Source: Pseudomonas sp. JQ170C (GTDB lineage Bacteria > Pseudomonadota > Gammaproteobacteria > Pseudomonadales > Pseudomonadaceae). From it: a DNA stretch of 64,000 bases. The notes beneath the pieces are model-generated. The model searched no databases and was not told the DNA's origin. It saw nothing but the letters and a program-made list of their open reading frames with translations. The stretch lies in assembly GCF_035581345.1 (NCBI RefSeq), contig NZ_CP141608.1, forward strand, positions 1,382,001 through 1,446,000, written 5' to 3'. Made by a program: the position numbers and the translations under genes. Positions within the stretch are counted from its first letter, which is position 1, and every line of letters starts with the position of its first letter. This document shows positions 45,820 through 55,749 of this stretch, piece by piece.

Positions 45820-46731
45820 ATGACAGCGCCAAATCCGTTCCAGGTCCAGGCTTTCAGTACCGCCACCGTGATTGAACAAGAGCGCGCGTCGCCCAACTGG
45901 ACCGTGCATTACCAGCAGATGTCGCCCGGGCATTTCGCTGGCCGCATCCGTTGTCTGGAGCTTGAAGGCGTCGAGATCTACGAAGAATCCATGAACACGC
46001 GCGTCGAGCAGAGTTTTCGCGCCCCGCCCGGCGCCCTGACATTCTGCTTCGACCGCACGGACAACAGCCTGTACCTGCTCAATGGCGAAAGCCGCAATAT
46101 CTGGATCACCCCGGAGAACTATCAGGAAGTGGCCGTGGTGTTCGGGCCGGAGTTCGTGCAACGCCATCGGGTCGACATTGCGCGCCTGGAAGGGCTGTTC
46201 ATGGCCCCGCTCAACTCCATGCAGAACGCACTGTTCAGTCGCTGGTTGAGCAGCACCCTGACGCGCCTGGGGCAGGAGGTCGATCCGCCGAGCCGCGAAG
46301 CGCTGGCCGAGCAGTTGCTTCAGGATTGCTTGTTCATTCTCGACAGCGCGAGTGTCTGCCTGGACCGCAGCGCCCTGTGGCGGCGTTCCGAAGAGCGCCT
46401 GATCATGCGCCGGATCGGCCAATGGGCCGGTGACTGCCCGGAAGAAACGCTCAATCTGCTGGAGCTGGCGCAGGTCGCCGAAGTCCCCTTGCGCCAATTG
46501 CAGCAAGCCTTCAAGACCTTCACCGGGATGACGCCAGCCCACTGGCTGCGCCTGCGCCGCCTGAACAGCGCCCGGCGCGAGCTGTTGAGTTGCAAGGGCG
46601 GGGAAAGTACGGTCGCCGAAGTCGCCATGCACTGGTCGTTCTGGCACCTTGGGCGGTTCTCCAGCAGCTACCAGCAATTGTTCAAGGAGTTGCCCAGCGA
46701 AACACTCAAACGATCACATCGGCGCAGTTGA
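45820..46731 (+). CDS. AraC-family transcriptional regulator
   Basis: 303 residues from ATG 45820 (MTAPNPFQVQAF). N-terminal sensor part (about 1-190) and C-terminal double HTH (about 205-300: LLELAQVAEVPLRQLQQAFKTFTGM, TVAEVAMHWSFWHLGRFSSSY). The C-terminus resembles EutR/FeaR-type regulators. Divergent from the amine operon, so it most likely activates it in response to the amine or its product. Confidence 0.9.
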   Translation: MTAPNPFQVQAFSTATVIEQERASPNWTVHYQQMSPGHFAGRIRCLELEGVEIYEESMNTRVEQSFRAPPGALTFCFDRTDNSLYLLNGESRNIWITPENYQEVAVVFGPEFVQRHRVDIARLEGLFMAPLNSMQNALFSRWLSSTLTRLGQEVDPPSREALAEQLLQDCLFILDSASVCLDRSALWRRSEERLIMRRIGQWAGDCPEETLNLLELAQVAEVPLRQLQQAFKTFTGMTPAHWLRLRRLNSARRELLSCKGGESTVAEVAMHWSFWHLGRFSSSYQQLFKELPSETLKRSHRRS

Positions 46732-46823
46732 GACACAACTAGCCATCTATCTGACCCTGTCGGGCGACCGGCTGGCAGTGGTATGTTCTATCCAATAAAT
46801 GAAGTCGATTGATTGGAAAGACC

Positions 46824-47693
46824 ATGCCAAGAGCCTCCCACCAAGACCTGCGTCGCGCGTTTCGTAAACTCCTTGCTTCTCCTGCCTGCTACCACACGGC
46901 CTCCGTGTTCGACCCGATGTCGGCGCGTATCGCTGCCGACCTGGGTTTCGAGGTTGGCATCCTGGGTGGTTCGGTCGCTTCCCTGCAGGTGCTGGCCGCA
47001 CCTGATTTTGCCCTTATCACCTTGAGCGAGTTCGCCGAGCAGGCCACGCGGATCGGCCGGGTAGCCCAGTTGCCGGTGATCGCCGATGCCGACCACGGCT
47101 ATGGCAACGCGCTGAACGTCATGCGCACGGTGACCGAGCTCGAGCGTGCCGGCATTGCCGCCCTGACCATCGAAGACACCCTGCTGCCGGCGCAGTTCGG
47201 CCGCAAGTCCACCGACCTGATCAGCATTGCCGAGGGCGTCGGCAAAATCCGCGCGGCCCTGGAAGCGCGGGTCGATCCGGAGCTTGCGATCATCGCCCGG
47301 ACCAACGCTGCATTGATCCCGGTCGAAGAAGTGATTGCCCGCACCGTGGCCTACCAGAACGCCGGCGCCGACGCGCTGTGCATGGTCGGCATCCGCGACT
47401 TCGAGCACCTTGAGCAGATCGCTGCGCACCTGAGCGTGCCGCTGATGCTGGTGACCTACGGCAACCCGCAACTGCACGATGATGCGCGCCTGGCGCAACT
47501 GGGTGTGCGCATTGCCGTGGACGGTCACGGCGCCTACTTTGCCGCGATCAAGGCCACCTACGACTGCCTGCGCGAACAACGCCGCATCACCAGCAGCGCC
47601 TCGGACCTGAGCGCCACCGAACTTACCCATACCTACACCGTGCCGGGCGACTACATCGTCTGGGCCCGCGAGTACATGGACGTCAACGAATAG
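46824..47693 (+). CDS. Oxaloacetate decarboxylase (isocitrate lyase/PEP mutase family)
   Basis: 289 residues from ATG 46824 ([17 protein letters not shown]), with GGAAAG upstream. (alpha/beta)8 fold: [20 protein letters not shown], metal-binding [24 protein letters not shown]. The length and motifs match the characterised P. aeruginosa oxaloacetate decarboxylase (PA4872, recalled), which lacks the lyase cysteine motif. It makes pyruvate and CO2 from oxaloacetate. Confidence 0.87.
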   Translation: MPRASHQDLRRAFRKLLASPACYHTASVFDPMSARIAADLGFEVGILGGSVASLQVLAAPDFALITLSEFAEQATRIGRVAQLPVIADADHGYGNALNVMRTVTELERAGIAALTIEDTLLPAQFGRKSTDLISIAEGVGKIRAALEARVDPELAIIARTNAALIPVEEVIARTVAYQNAGADALCMVGIRDFEHLEQIAAHLSVPLMLVTYGNPQLHDDARLAQLGVRIAVDGHGAYFAAIKATYDCLREQRRITSSASDLSATELTHTYTVPGDYIVWAREYMDVNE

Positions 47694-47745
47694 GCCTAAG
47701 GCCTTGCAGCAGCAATTCCCTACAAATGGACAAGCGGAACAATTC

Positions 47746-49242
47746 ATGAAGAAAGCAGTGGGTGTACTGTCAGGGCTCGTCGTCGCCGTGGCCGCAGTGT
47801 GTACGGCAGGTGCCTGGTACACCGGCAAGCAATTGCCAGAAGTACTCGACCAGGCCATGGCCCAGGCCAACATTCAACTCAAGCAATCCACGGGGCTCAA
47901 CGGCACCGTGAGTGTGGAACTGGCATCGCTGGAGTCGCACCTGTTCTCCAGCACCGCGCGTTACCGCATCAAGGTCAAGGACATGATGGTCGGTGACCGG
48001 GTGGAGAGCTTCGAGCTGGGCTTTGTCGATCAGGTCGAACACGGCCCGTTGCCGTTGAGCCGGCTCAAGGCGTTCAAGCTCATGCCAGTGATGGCTACCA
48101 GCAACTATGCCCTGGAAAAGGATGCACTCACCGCCGAACTGTTCGCCGCCAGCGGCGAGGTACCGCCGGTGTACGGCCAGAACAGCCTCGGCTACGACGG
48201 CTCCAGCGACGGCACCCTGATCATGCCGCCCATGAAAGTGAGCGAGGCGGGTGGTTCGACCATCACGTTCTCGGGGCTGGCCATTGCCGCCAGTGGCACA
48301 CGGGATGGTGAGCAGATCACGTTCACCGGCGCCGCGCCGAGCCTGAACCTGGATCTGGTCGATCAGGAAACCGGGCCGCTGAAGATCGAGCTCAAGAACC
48401 TGAGCCTGAACGGTGACCTGAGCAAGACGCCCTACGGCTTCTATGTCGGCTCCGGGAGCATGCTGCTCGACCAGCTCAGTGCCGCCGTGGGCGAGCAGCA
48501 GAAGGTGTTGCTGCTCAAGCACCTCGAACACCGCAGCGAGTCCCGGGCCGACGGCGACAACTTCTCCGGCAACATGGTCTACAAGGTCGGCGACATCAAT
48601 TTCGACGGCAGCCCGGTGGGCTCCAGCGCCATGGTCTGGAACCTCAAGAACATCGACATGCCCGCCATGCAGGCCCTGATGGTCTGGTACCAGAGCCGCC
48701 TGCCGGAGTTCCAGGCGGCAGCCGCGCAAGGTCAGGCTGTACCGGTCTTGCCGATGAGCGAGGCGGAAAAAGCCCAGGTCAACGCCAATGTTCAGAAGCT
48801 GCTGGCCGCCAAGCCGCAGATCGCCCTGGAGGACTTCTCGTTCAAGACCGCCAGTGGTGAAAGCCATTTCAACCTGAGTGTCGACTTTGCCCAGCCATCT
48901 TCCCTGGAGCTGCCGCCTGCCGAGCTGTACCGGCAGTTGATCGCCCAGGTGCAGAGCAAGCTGCAGCTGTCCAAGCCGATGATTGGCGACCTGGCTGCGC
49001 TGCAGGCGCGCCTGCAGGGGCAGAGCGAAGCGCAGATCCAGGCCCAGCAAGTCGCCCAGACCGGCGAAATGGTCGGCATGATTGCACTGCAAAGCCAGAT
49101 GGCCACGGTGCAGGGCAATGACATCCTGTCCAGCCTGCATTACGCCGATGGCATGGTGGATTTCAACGGCCAGAAGATGACCGTCGAACAATTCGCCAGC
49201 CTGATCATGGCCAACCTCGGTGCGCTCCAGCCACGAGGCTGA
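47746..49242 (+). CDS. DUF945 (YdgA-like) exported protein
   Basis: 498 residues from ATG 47746 (MKKAVGVLSGLVVAVAAVCTAG), with an N-terminal signal/anchor helix, GxWYTGKQLPE and a long beta-rich periplasmic body (FELGFVDQVEHGPLPLSRL, the DUF945 'HGP' motif), ending in a helical C-terminus (FNGQKMTVEQFASLIM). E. coli YdgA is a poorly characterised member. It stands alone between the decarboxylase and nadA. Confidence 0.88.
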   Translation: MKKAVGVLSGLVVAVAAVCTAGAWYTGKQLPEVLDQAMAQANIQLKQSTGLNGTVSVELASLESHLFSSTARYRIKVKDMMVGDRVESFELGFVDQVEHGPLPLSRLKAFKLMPVMATSNYALEKDALTAELFAASGEVPPVYGQNSLGYDGSSDGTLIMPPMKVSEAGGSTITFSGLAIAASGTRDGEQITFTGAAPSLNLDLVDQETGPLKIELKNLSLNGDLSKTPYGFYVGSGSMLLDQLSAAVGEQQKVLLLKHLEHRSESRADGDNFSGNMVYKVGDINFDGSPVGSSAMVWNLKNIDMPAMQALMVWYQSRLPEFQAAAAQGQAVPVLPMSEAEKAQVNANVQKLLAAKPQIALEDFSFKTASGESHFNLSVDFAQPSSLELPPAELYRQLIAQVQSKLQLSKPMIGDLAALQARLQGQSEAQIQAQQVAQTGEMVGMIALQSQMATVQGNDILSSLHYADGMVDFNGQKMTVEQFASLIMANLGALQPRG

Positions 49243-49248
49243 AAAAGC

Positions 49249-49288
49249 AGCCCCGGTGCGACAGACCTGTCGCACCGGGGCTTGTTTC
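49249..49288 (+). terminator. Terminator after the DUF945 gene
   Basis: Perfect 15-bp stem, arms AGCCCCGGTGCGACA and TGTCGCACCGGGGCT around GACC, followed by TGTTT; 7 bp after the stop. Confidence 0.88.
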
Positions 49289-49480
49289 ACTAAAAAAACC
49301 TTTTGAATTCATCCGATTAACTGTAGCCTTCGGCATCCCATAAAAACCCGAGGCCGCAGAAGGTCTTTGGTTCTGCCTGCAACGCCGTTCAGCGCTTTGC
49401 TCGCGGAGCCTGTAACCGATTTGCCAGGGCTCGGTGATACACTCGACTTACGCGCACAAGCGCCTGCAGGTCCAGCGATC

Positions 49481-50539
49481 ATGACCCAGATTTCCGAACG
49501 CCTTTTGGTCCAAGCCCACCTCGATGCCAAGCAGCCCAAGCCGCTGACACCCGAGCAAGAGGCCGACTACCGCGCCGCCATCGCCGCCGAACTCAAGGCG
49601 CAGAACGCGGTGCTGGTTGCCCATTACTACTGCGATCCTGTGATCCAGGCCTTGGCCGAGGAAACCGGCGGCTGCGTGTCCGATTCGCTGGAAATGGCCC
49701 GCTTTGGCAACAAGCATGAAGCCAGCACCGTGATTGTCGCCGGCGTGCGCTTCATGGGCGAAACCGCCAAGATCCTCAACCCTGAAAAACGTGTGCTGAT
49801 GCCGACCCTGGAAGCGACCTGCTCGCTTGACCTGGGTTGCCCGGTGGACGAGTTTTCGGCGTTCTGCGACAAACACCCGGAGCGCACCGTGGTGGTCTAT
49901 GCCAACACCTCGGCGGCGGTCAAGGCCCGGGCCGACTGGGTGGTAACCTCCAGCTGCGCGCTGGAAATCGTCGAGAGCCTGATGGACAACGGCGAGACCA
50001 TCATCTGGGGCCCAGACCAGCACCTGGGTCGCTACATCCAGAAGCAGACCGGCGCCGACATGCTGCTGTGGGACGGTGCCTGCATCGTTCACGAAGAGTT
50101 CAAGTCGCGCCAGCTGGCCGACATGAAGGCGCTGTACCCCGATGCTGCGATCCTGGTACACCCGGAGTCGCCTGAGGCAGTGATCGACCTGGCAGATGCC
50201 GTGGGCTCCACCAGCCAGCTGATTGCCGCGGCGCAAACCCTGCCGAACAAGACCTTCATCGTGGCGACCGACCGCGGCATCTTCTACAAGATGCAGCAGC
50301 TGTGCCCGGACAAAATCTTTATCGAAGCGCCTACGGCGGGTAATGGCGCGGCCTGCCGCAGCTGTGCTCACTGCCCGTGGATGGCCATGAACACCCTGGA
50401 GCGCACCTTGCAGTGCCTGCGTGAGGGTAGCAATGAGATCTTCGTGGAGCCGGCGCTGATTCCGCAGGCAATCAAGCCGCTCAAGCGCATGCTCGACTTT
50501 ACCCAGGCGGCGCGGATGAAGTTGTCCGGTAACGCTTGA
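49481..50539 (+). CDS. nadA: Quinolinate synthase
   Basis: 352 residues from ATG 49481 ([17 protein letters not shown]), the usual start and length. Condenses iminoaspartate with DHAP to quinolinate in NAD synthesis using a 4Fe-4S cluster. Visible are [24 protein letters not shown] (given as [20 protein letters not shown]), [11 protein letters not shown], and [16 protein letters not shown] near the C-terminus with the cluster cysteines. Faces a REPIN and the convergent protease gene. Confidence 0.97.
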   Translation: MTQISERLLVQAHLDAKQPKPLTPEQEADYRAAIAAELKAQNAVLVAHYYCDPVIQALAEETGGCVSDSLEMARFGNKHEASTVIVAGVRFMGETAKILNPEKRVLMPTLEATCSLDLGCPVDEFSAFCDKHPERTVVVYANTSAAVKARADWVVTSSCALEIVESLMDNGETIIWGPDQHLGRYIQKQTGADMLLWDGACIVHEEFKSRQLADMKALYPDAAILVHPESPEAVIDLADAVGSTSQLIAAAQTLPNKTFIVATDRGIFYKMQQLCPDKIFIEAPTAGNGAACRSCAHCPWMAMNTLERTLQCLREGSNEIFVEPALIPQAIKPLKRMLDFTQAARMKLSGNA

Positions 50540-50546
50540 GGTAACT

Positions 50547-50601
50547 ATCGCGGGGCAAGCCCGCTCCTACCGGGTTGGTGGGAGCAGGCTTGCCCCGCGA
50601 T
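50547..50601. repeat. REPIN-like double palindrome between convergent genes
   Basis: ATCGCGGGGCAAGC(CCGCTCCTAC) at the left and (GGGAGCAGG)CTTGCCCCGCGAT at the right form two REP units in inverted orientation. Present at 53495-53544 and 60924-60972 too. Likely forms a strong hairpin that serves both nadA and the protease gene as a terminator. Confidence 0.85.
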
Positions 50602-50614
50602 GCATTTCAGGACC

Positions 50615-52045
50615 TCAGCGCATCATTTCCTTGACCATGCGCTGCTGCTCCATCAGCTCTCGCTGACGCGCATCGATCTTCTCTTTCAGCACTCTGTTGC
50701 CAGCCCGTTGCTTGGCATAGTCGAGTTGCTGCACCGCCTGGTCGTAGTCACCCACCAAGGCAAAGTACTCGGCACGCGCCTGATGCAGGCCGACCGTGTT
50801 GCCGGCCAGTCCACGGACTTCCGCCACGTCGTACCAGACATCCGGGTCTTCGGGGCGATTCTTGAGCAGTGCGTCCAGTGCCTTCTCTGCCTCGGCAGGG
50901 CGGTTCTGCTTGAGCAGCAGGTCGATCCGGGCCTGCTGCAGCGGGTAGTTGGCCGGGTACTGGGCGCGCATTCGATCGACCTGCTGCTGGGCATCGGCCA
51001 GCCGGTTGTTGGTGATCTCCAGGTCGATCTGCGCCAGGTTGTAGGTGATGTCGTTGGGCGCCTTGGCCAGCAGCGGCTTGAGGCTCTCGCGTGCTTCGTT
51101 GAGCTGGCCGCCCTTGATCTGGGCCAGGGCCAGGCCATAGCGGGCCGCATCCATGTTCGGGTTTTCGTCTAGCTGGGCGCGGAAGCGCTTGGCGGCCAGG
51201 CCTGGGGTGCCTTCATAGATCAAGGCAACGCGGGCGCGAATCAGCTGATAGCGCTGGCTGTCTTCGGTACCGCCTTTGGGCGCCTGCTCGGCGCGGTTGC
51301 GGGTGTCGGCGATACGCGATTCGGTCACCGGGTGAGTGAGAAGAAATTCCGGCGGCTTGGCGTCGTAGCGGTACTGACGCATCAGGCGCTCGAACATGCT
51401 GGGCATGTTGCGCGGGTCGTACCCGGCCTTTTCCAGATTGAGGATGCCGATGCGGTCGGCTTCCTGCTCGTTCTGGCGGGAAAAGCGCCGTTGTTCCTGA
51501 ATGGCCGCGGCCTGGGTACCGGCAATCGCGGCGATACCCGCGTCGCCAGCGCCGGCTGCGGCAGCGACGATGCCCGCGAGCAGTGCCGCCATCATGGGCA
51601 GTTGCATGCGCTGCTGGGCCTCGACGCCCCGCGCGAAGTGGCGTTGCGACAAGTGAGCCAGTTCGTGGGCCAGTACCGAGGCATATTCGCCTTCGGTCTG
51701 GGCGTTGAGGAACAGGCCGCCGTTGACCCCGACAATCCCGCCTGGGGCGGCGAAGGCGTTGAGTTCACGGCTGTCGATAAGGATGAATTCGAGGCGGCGG
51801 TCCTGCAGCTGGCTGGTTTCGGCCAGGCGATAGACGCTGGTCTCGACATAATCCTTGAGCTGAGGGTCGTTCAGTTGATTGACATTGCCCCGCAGCAAAC
51901 TGAGCCAGGCGCGGCCCAGCTGATGTTCTTGTTGGGGGGAAACAATCGCAGAACTGGCGTCGCCGAGTGACGGCAGGTCGTCGGCATGGCTTGGGAGCGC
52001 CATCAAACAGGCCAGCGTCAGCAGGGTGGGGCGCAGTAAATTCAT
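50615..52045 (-). CDS. bepA: Periplasmic M48 metalloprotease/chaperone (BepA-like)
   Basis: 476 residues from ATG 52045 (MNLLRPTLLTLACLM; signal peptide). M48 domain with zinc motif HELAHLSQRH and third ligand in EQEADRIGILN, then TPRs in the C-terminal half (TEYNL, EKALDALLKNRPEDPDVWY). BepA-type proteins degrade or assist misfolded outer membrane proteins such as LptD and BamA. Convergent with nadA across a REPIN; divergent from the tusA-like gene. Confidence 0.9.
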   Translation of the reverse strand: MNLLRPTLLTLACLMALPSHADDLPSLGDASSAIVSPQQEHQLGRAWLSLLRGNVNQLNDPQLKDYVETSVYRLAETSQLQDRRLEFILIDSRELNAFAAPGGIVGVNGGLFLNAQTEGEYASVLAHELAHLSQRHFARGVEAQQRMQLPMMAALLAGIVAAAAGAGDAGIAAIAGTQAAAIQEQRRFSRQNEQEADRIGILNLEKAGYDPRNMPSMFERLMRQYRYDAKPPEFLLTHPVTESRIADTRNRAEQAPKGGTEDSQRYQLIRARVALIYEGTPGLAAKRFRAQLDENPNMDAARYGLALAQIKGGQLNEARESLKPLLAKAPNDITYNLAQIDLEITNNRLADAQQQVDRMRAQYPANYPLQQARIDLLLKQNRPAEAEKALDALLKNRPEDPDVWYDVAEVRGLAGNTVGLHQARAEYFALVGDYDQAVQQLDYAKQRAGNRVLKEKIDARQRELMEQQRMVKEMMR

Positions 52046-52154
52046 GCACGAAGCTCTGGTCGACAAAGAGCCTTACTGTAGCCCGCTCACACGTCGGCGA
52101 CCAGTGGCGGTATTCTAGCGGGCTCGATTGTATGTGCCTGCCTGGAGAACCCCG

Positions 52155-52394
52155 ATGAGCGATACCCCGACCTTTGACGCCGAACTCGACGCCAGCGGCC
52201 TGAACTGCCCGCTGCCGCTGCTCAAGGCGAAGATGGAGCTCAATCGCCTGGCCAGCGGCGCAGTGCTCAAGGTGGTGGCGACCGATGCAGGATCGCAGCG
52301 CGACTTTCGCACTTTTGCCAAGTTGGCCGGTCATACGCTGCTGCTCGAATCAGCCGAGGGTGGTGTGTACACCTATTGGCTGCGCAAAGCCTGA
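52155..52394 (+). CDS. TusA-family sulfurtransferase-like protein
   Basis: 79 residues from ATG 52155 (MSDTPTFDAELDASGLNCPLPLLKAK). Contains the TusA/YedF signature NCPLPLL with the reactive Cys about residue 18. Such proteins relay sulfur as persulfide for tRNA thiolation or molybdenum cofactor. The PerM-like gene follows after 25 bp. In P. aeruginosa the neighbour PA1006 has been linked to Mo homeostasis (recalled). Confidence 0.9.
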   Translation: MSDTPTFDAELDASGLNCPLPLLKAKMELNRLASGAVLKVVATDAGSQRDFRTFAKLAGHTLLLESAEGGVYTYWLRKA

Positions 52395-52419
52395 GTTTTT
52401 CTCCCCTTAAGGATCGTCA

Positions 52420-53490
52420 ATGTTCAAGGTGCTTCGCGACTGGATGCAACGCTACTTCTCTGACGAAGAAGCAGTGGTGCTGGCGGTCTTGCTGTTTCTG
52501 GCGTTCACCGCCGTCCTGACCCTGGGCGGCATGCTGGCACCGGTGCTGGCCGGCATGGTCCTGGCGTTTCTCATGCAGGGCCTGGTCAATGCCCTGGAGC
52601 GCCTGCGGGTACCGACCCGCTACGCTGTCGGCCTGGTCTTCACCCTGTTCATGGGGGCGCTTGGGGTTTTCCTGCTGGTGCTGGTACCGCTGCTCTGGCA
52701 CCAGGTGATCACCTTGTTGAACGAGTTGCCGGGCATGCTGGGAAAATGGCAGTCGCTGTTGTTGCTGCTCCCTGAGCGCTACCCGCACCTGGTGTCGGAT
52801 GAACAGGTGCTGCGGGCCATCGAGGCCATGCGCGGGGAGATCGGCAAGTTCGGCCAGTGGGCGTTGACCTTCTCGCTGTCCAGCCTGCCGTTGCTGGTCA
52901 ACATCATGATCTACCTGGTGCTGGTGCCGATCCTGGTGTTCTTCTTCCTCAAGGACCGTGAACTGATCGCCCGCTGGGTGAGTGGCTACCTGCCACGTGA
53001 GCGTGCCTTGATGACCCGGGTGGCCGAAGAAATGAATCGCCAGATCGCCAACTACATCCGTGGCAAGGGCATCGAGATTCTGATTTGCGGCGTAGCCACC
53101 TACATCGCCTTCATCACCCTGGGGCTGAACTATGCAGCGCTGTTGGCCTTGCTGGTGGGGCTGTCGGTGGTGGTGCCGTATGTCGGCGCGGTGGTGGTGA
53201 CCGTGCCGGTAACCCTGATTGCCTTGTTCCAGTGGGGCTGGGGCGACCAGTTCATCTACTTGATGGCGGTGTACGCAATCATCCAGGCGCTGGACGGCAA
53301 CGTGCTGGTACCGCTGCTGTTCTCCGAGGCGGTGAGCCTGCACCCGGTGGCAATCATCTGTGCGGTGTTGTTGTTTGGCGGGTTGTGGGGGTTCTGGGGA
53401 ATCTTCTTTGCGATTCCGCTGGCGACCTTGTTCAAGGCCGTGCTGGATGCCTGGCCACGGCAGGAGCCGGTGGTGGCGCCGTTGCTTTGA
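52420..53490 (+). CDS. AI-2E family transporter / PerM-like permease
   Basis: 356 residues with about 7-8 hydrophobic helices (e.g. AVVLAVLLFLAFTAVLTLGG, LPLLVNIMIYLVLVPILVFFFL, GLSVVVPYVGAVVVTVPVTL). The conserved VPYVGA and DGNVLVPLLFSEAVSLHPVAII fit the AI-2E/PerM family. Transported substrate is uncertain; some members move Na+/H+ or export small molecules, so 'autoinducer exporter' should not be assumed. Followed by a REPIN and the convergent bcp. Confidence 0.9.
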   Translation: MFKVLRDWMQRYFSDEEAVVLAVLLFLAFTAVLTLGGMLAPVLAGMVLAFLMQGLVNALERLRVPTRYAVGLVFTLFMGALGVFLLVLVPLLWHQVITLLNELPGMLGKWQSLLLLLPERYPHLVSDEQVLRAIEAMRGEIGKFGQWALTFSLSSLPLLVNIMIYLVLVPILVFFFLKDRELIARWVSGYLPRERALMTRVAEEMNRQIANYIRGKGIEILICGVATYIAFITLGLNYAALLALLVGLSVVVPYVGAVVVTVPVTLIALFQWGWGDQFIYLMAVYAIIQALDGNVLVPLLFSEAVSLHPVAIICAVLLFGGLWGFWGIFFAIPLATLFKAVLDAWPRQEPVVAPLL

Positions 53491-53494
53491 ATGC

Positions 53495-53544
53495 ATCGCG
53501 GGGCAAGCCTGCTCCTGGCCACAGGAGCGGGCTTGCCCCGCAAT
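53495..53544. repeat. REPIN-like double palindrome between perM-like gene and bcp
   Basis: ATCGCGGGGCAAGCCTGCTCC at left (20 bases ATCGCGGGGCAAGCCTGCTC) and GGAGCGGGCTTGCCCCGCAAT at right (core GAGCGGGCTTGCCCCGCAAT), inverted copies, starting 4 bp after the stop of the plus-strand gene and ending 4 bp before the bcp stop; fills the whole convergent gap. Confidence 0.85.
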
Positions 53545-53548
53545 CGGC

Positions 53549-54022
53549 TTACTTTTCGTTCAGTGCTTGAGCTTCAGCCAGCACGGCATCCACATGCCCC
53601 GGCACCTTCACGCCGCGCCACGCCTTGCGCAGCACACCATTCTTGTCGATCAGGAAGGTGCTGCGGTCCACGCCCAGGTATTCCTTGCCGTACAGCTTCT
53701 TCAGCTTGATGACGTCGAACAGCTGGCACAGAGCCTCGTCCTTGTCGCTGATCAGCTCGAAGGGGAAGGCCTGCTTGGCCTTGAAGTTCTCGTGTGACTT
53801 GATGCCGTCGCGGGACACGCCGAACACCTCGGTGTTGGCCGCCTGGAACGCTGCGTACTGGTCACGGAAACCCTGGCCTTCGGTGGTGCAGCCCGGGGTG
53901 CTGTCCTTGGGGTAGAAGTAGAGCACCACTTGCTTGCCCGCAAGGTTCGCCAGGCTGACGCTCTGGCCACTGGTGGCCTGGGCCTGGAAATCGGCGACGG
54001 GTTGGTCGAGTTCTACGGCCAT
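53549..54022 (-). CDS. bcp: Thiol peroxidase Bcp/PrxQ
   Basis: 157 residues, peroxiredoxin with KDSTPGCTTEG: peroxidatic Cys45 in the PxxxTxxC region. The usual E. coli resolving Cys at +5 is absent (GQ in place); the only other Cys is at 99 (DEALCQLF), a possible alternative resolver. It reduces hydroperoxides in the cytoplasm. It lies 10 bp after gcvR on the same strand, suggesting cotranscription. Confidence 0.94.
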   Translation of the reverse strand: MAVELDQPVADFQAQATSGQSVSLANLAGKQVVLYFYPKDSTPGCTTEGQGFRDQYAAFQAANTEVFGVSRDGIKSHENFKAKQAFPFELISDKDEALCQLFDVIKLKKLYGKEYLGVDRSTFLIDKNGVLRKAWRGVKVPGHVDAVLAEAQALNEK

Positions 54023-54032
54023 GTGTGCTTCC

Positions 54033-54593
54033 TTACAGTGGGTTTTGTGGACGCCAAGGTTCGATCAGCGCGTCCAGGTTCAGGGCGTCGGCGAAGTCCA
54101 GGAACTGGTCGCGCAGCCAGCTGATCTGGGTGCCGGCCGGCAAGGTCACGGTGAAGGTGGCGTTGAGCATGGTGCCGCCGGTCTGTGGCGCCTGGTAAGT
54201 GTCGCAGGTCAGGTTCTCGAGTTCCACGTGGTGGTCGATGAAGAACTGGCACAGCTCGTTGATGATGTCCGGGCGATAGGCGGCGCTGACATAGGCCACG
54301 TACGGCAGGGCTAGCGGGCGCACTTCAAGTTCGGCGCTGCGGACCACATTCACGGTGAAGGTGTGTTTCTTGGCCAGGCCCGGCAGAGCGGCCTCGAAAC
54401 GCGCCAGGGCATCCCAGCTGCCGGCAACCTGCAAGACCAGGGCACTGCACTCGCCGTGACGGGTCAGGCGCGAGGTCACGACCGAGCAGCGATTATCGTT
54501 GCTGGCCCGGCACAGAATGTTGGTCAGCTCCATGGGATTGGCGCCCAGGGCACTGATGACAAGGAATTGTTCGCGAACGGTGGGGGTGGACAT
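54033..54593 (-). CDS. gcvR: Glycine cleavage system repressor-like ACT protein
   Basis: 186 residues with two ACT domains: [22 protein letters not shown] (given as [20 protein letters not shown]) and [20 protein letters not shown] then [20 protein letters not shown]. GcvR binds glycine and antagonises GcvA in E. coli. In Pseudomonas this gene is upstream of bcp and divergent from dapA, a conserved order. Specific role here is inferred. Confidence 0.88.
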   Translation of the reverse strand: MSTPTVREQFLVISALGANPMELTNILCRASNDNRCSVVTSRLTRHGECSALVLQVAGSWDALARFEAALPGLAKKHTFTVNVVRSAELEVRPLALPYVAYVSAAYRPDIINELCQFFIDHHVELENLTCDTYQAPQTGGTMLNATFTVTLPAGTQISWLRDQFLDFADALNLDALIEPWRPQNPL

Positions 54594-54853
54594 GCAGCAT
54601 TCCTAAAGCGATGAGCGGTCGGTACCTGACGGGGCAAATCGGCGGGAGGGCGTGGTCCCGGGGCTCAGGATCGAGGCTTTGGGCACTGCCTGCGCAGGTT
54701 GTCGGCAGCCCGGCGGGCCGCTGTGTACCGATCAAAGAGAGAAGGGTAGCGAAAATGGCCGCCGAGGGGAATGCTCCGGCCTTCTGCTTCGCTTGTGCAA
54801 GCCCGGTGGCGCCAGTACCATTACCGCTCTCTTTTTCCGGCAGGAGCAGTTTC

Positions 54854-55732
54854 ATGATTGCGGGCAGTATGGTGGCATTGGTCACACCCATGGATGCACA
54901 AGGGCGTCTGGACTGGGACAGCCTCAGCAAACTCGTGGACTTCCACCTGAAAAACGGCACCCATGCCATCGTTGCGGTCGGTACCACCGGCGAGTCGGCA
55001 ACCCTGGATGTCGATGAGCACATTGAAGTCATCAAGGCCGTGGTCAAGCAGGTCGATGGGCGTATCCCGGTGATCGCCGGTACCGGTGCCAACTCCACCA
55101 GCGAAGCGGTGCACCTGACCCAGAACGCCAAGGACGCCGGCGCCGATGCCTGCCTGCTGGTTGTCCCGTACTACAACAAGCCGACTCAGGAAGGCCTGTA
55201 CCAGCACTTCAAGCACATTGCCGAAGCCGTCGACATCCCGCAGATCCTCTATAACGTACCCGGCCGCACCTCCTGCGACATGCAGGCCGAGACCGTGATC
55301 CGCCTGTCCACCGTGCCGAACATCATCGGCATCAAGGAAGCCACCGGCGACCTGAAACGCGCCAAGGCCATCCTCGACGGCGTGAGCAAGGACTTCATCG
55401 TACTGTCCGGCGATGATCCGACTGCCGTTGAACTGATCCTGATGGGCGGTAAAGGCAACATCTCCGTCACCGCCAACGTCGCTCCGCGCGAAATGGCCGA
55501 CCTGTGCGAAGCCGCGCTTGAAGGCGATGCCGAAAAAGCCCGCGCAATCAACGAAAAACTCATGCCCCTGCACAAAGACCTGTTCGTCGAAGCCAACCCG
55601 ATTCCGGTGAAGTGGGCTTTGGTTGAAATGGGCCTGATGCACAAGGGCATCCGCCTGCCGCTGACCTGGCTGAGCGAATCCTGTCACGATACGGTACGCC
55701 AGGCCATGCGCCAGTGCGGCCTGCAGTTTTAA
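54854..55732 (+). CDS. dapA: 4-hydroxy-tetrahydrodipicolinate synthase
   Basis: 292 residues from ATG 54854 ([20 protein letters not shown]), with CAGGAG eight bases upstream. Class I aldolase of lysine and DAP synthesis; [23 protein letters not shown] (catalytic Tyr), and Schiff-base Lys in [13 protein letters not shown]. The longer frame upstream is non-family. bamC starts 17 bp after its stop. Confidence 0.97.
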   Translation: MIAGSMVALVTPMDAQGRLDWDSLSKLVDFHLKNGTHAIVAVGTTGESATLDVDEHIEVIKAVVKQVDGRIPVIAGTGANSTSEAVHLTQNAKDAGADACLLVVPYYNKPTQEGLYQHFKHIAEAVDIPQILYNVPGRTSCDMQAETVIRLSTVPNIIGIKEATGDLKRAKAILDGVSKDFIVLSGDDPTAVELILMGGKGNISVTANVAPREMADLCEAALEGDAEKARAINEKLMPLHKDLFVEANPIPVKWALVEMGLMHKGIRLPLTWLSESCHDTVRQAMRQCGLQF

Positions 55733-55749
55733 TTGAGGACGTACACCGC

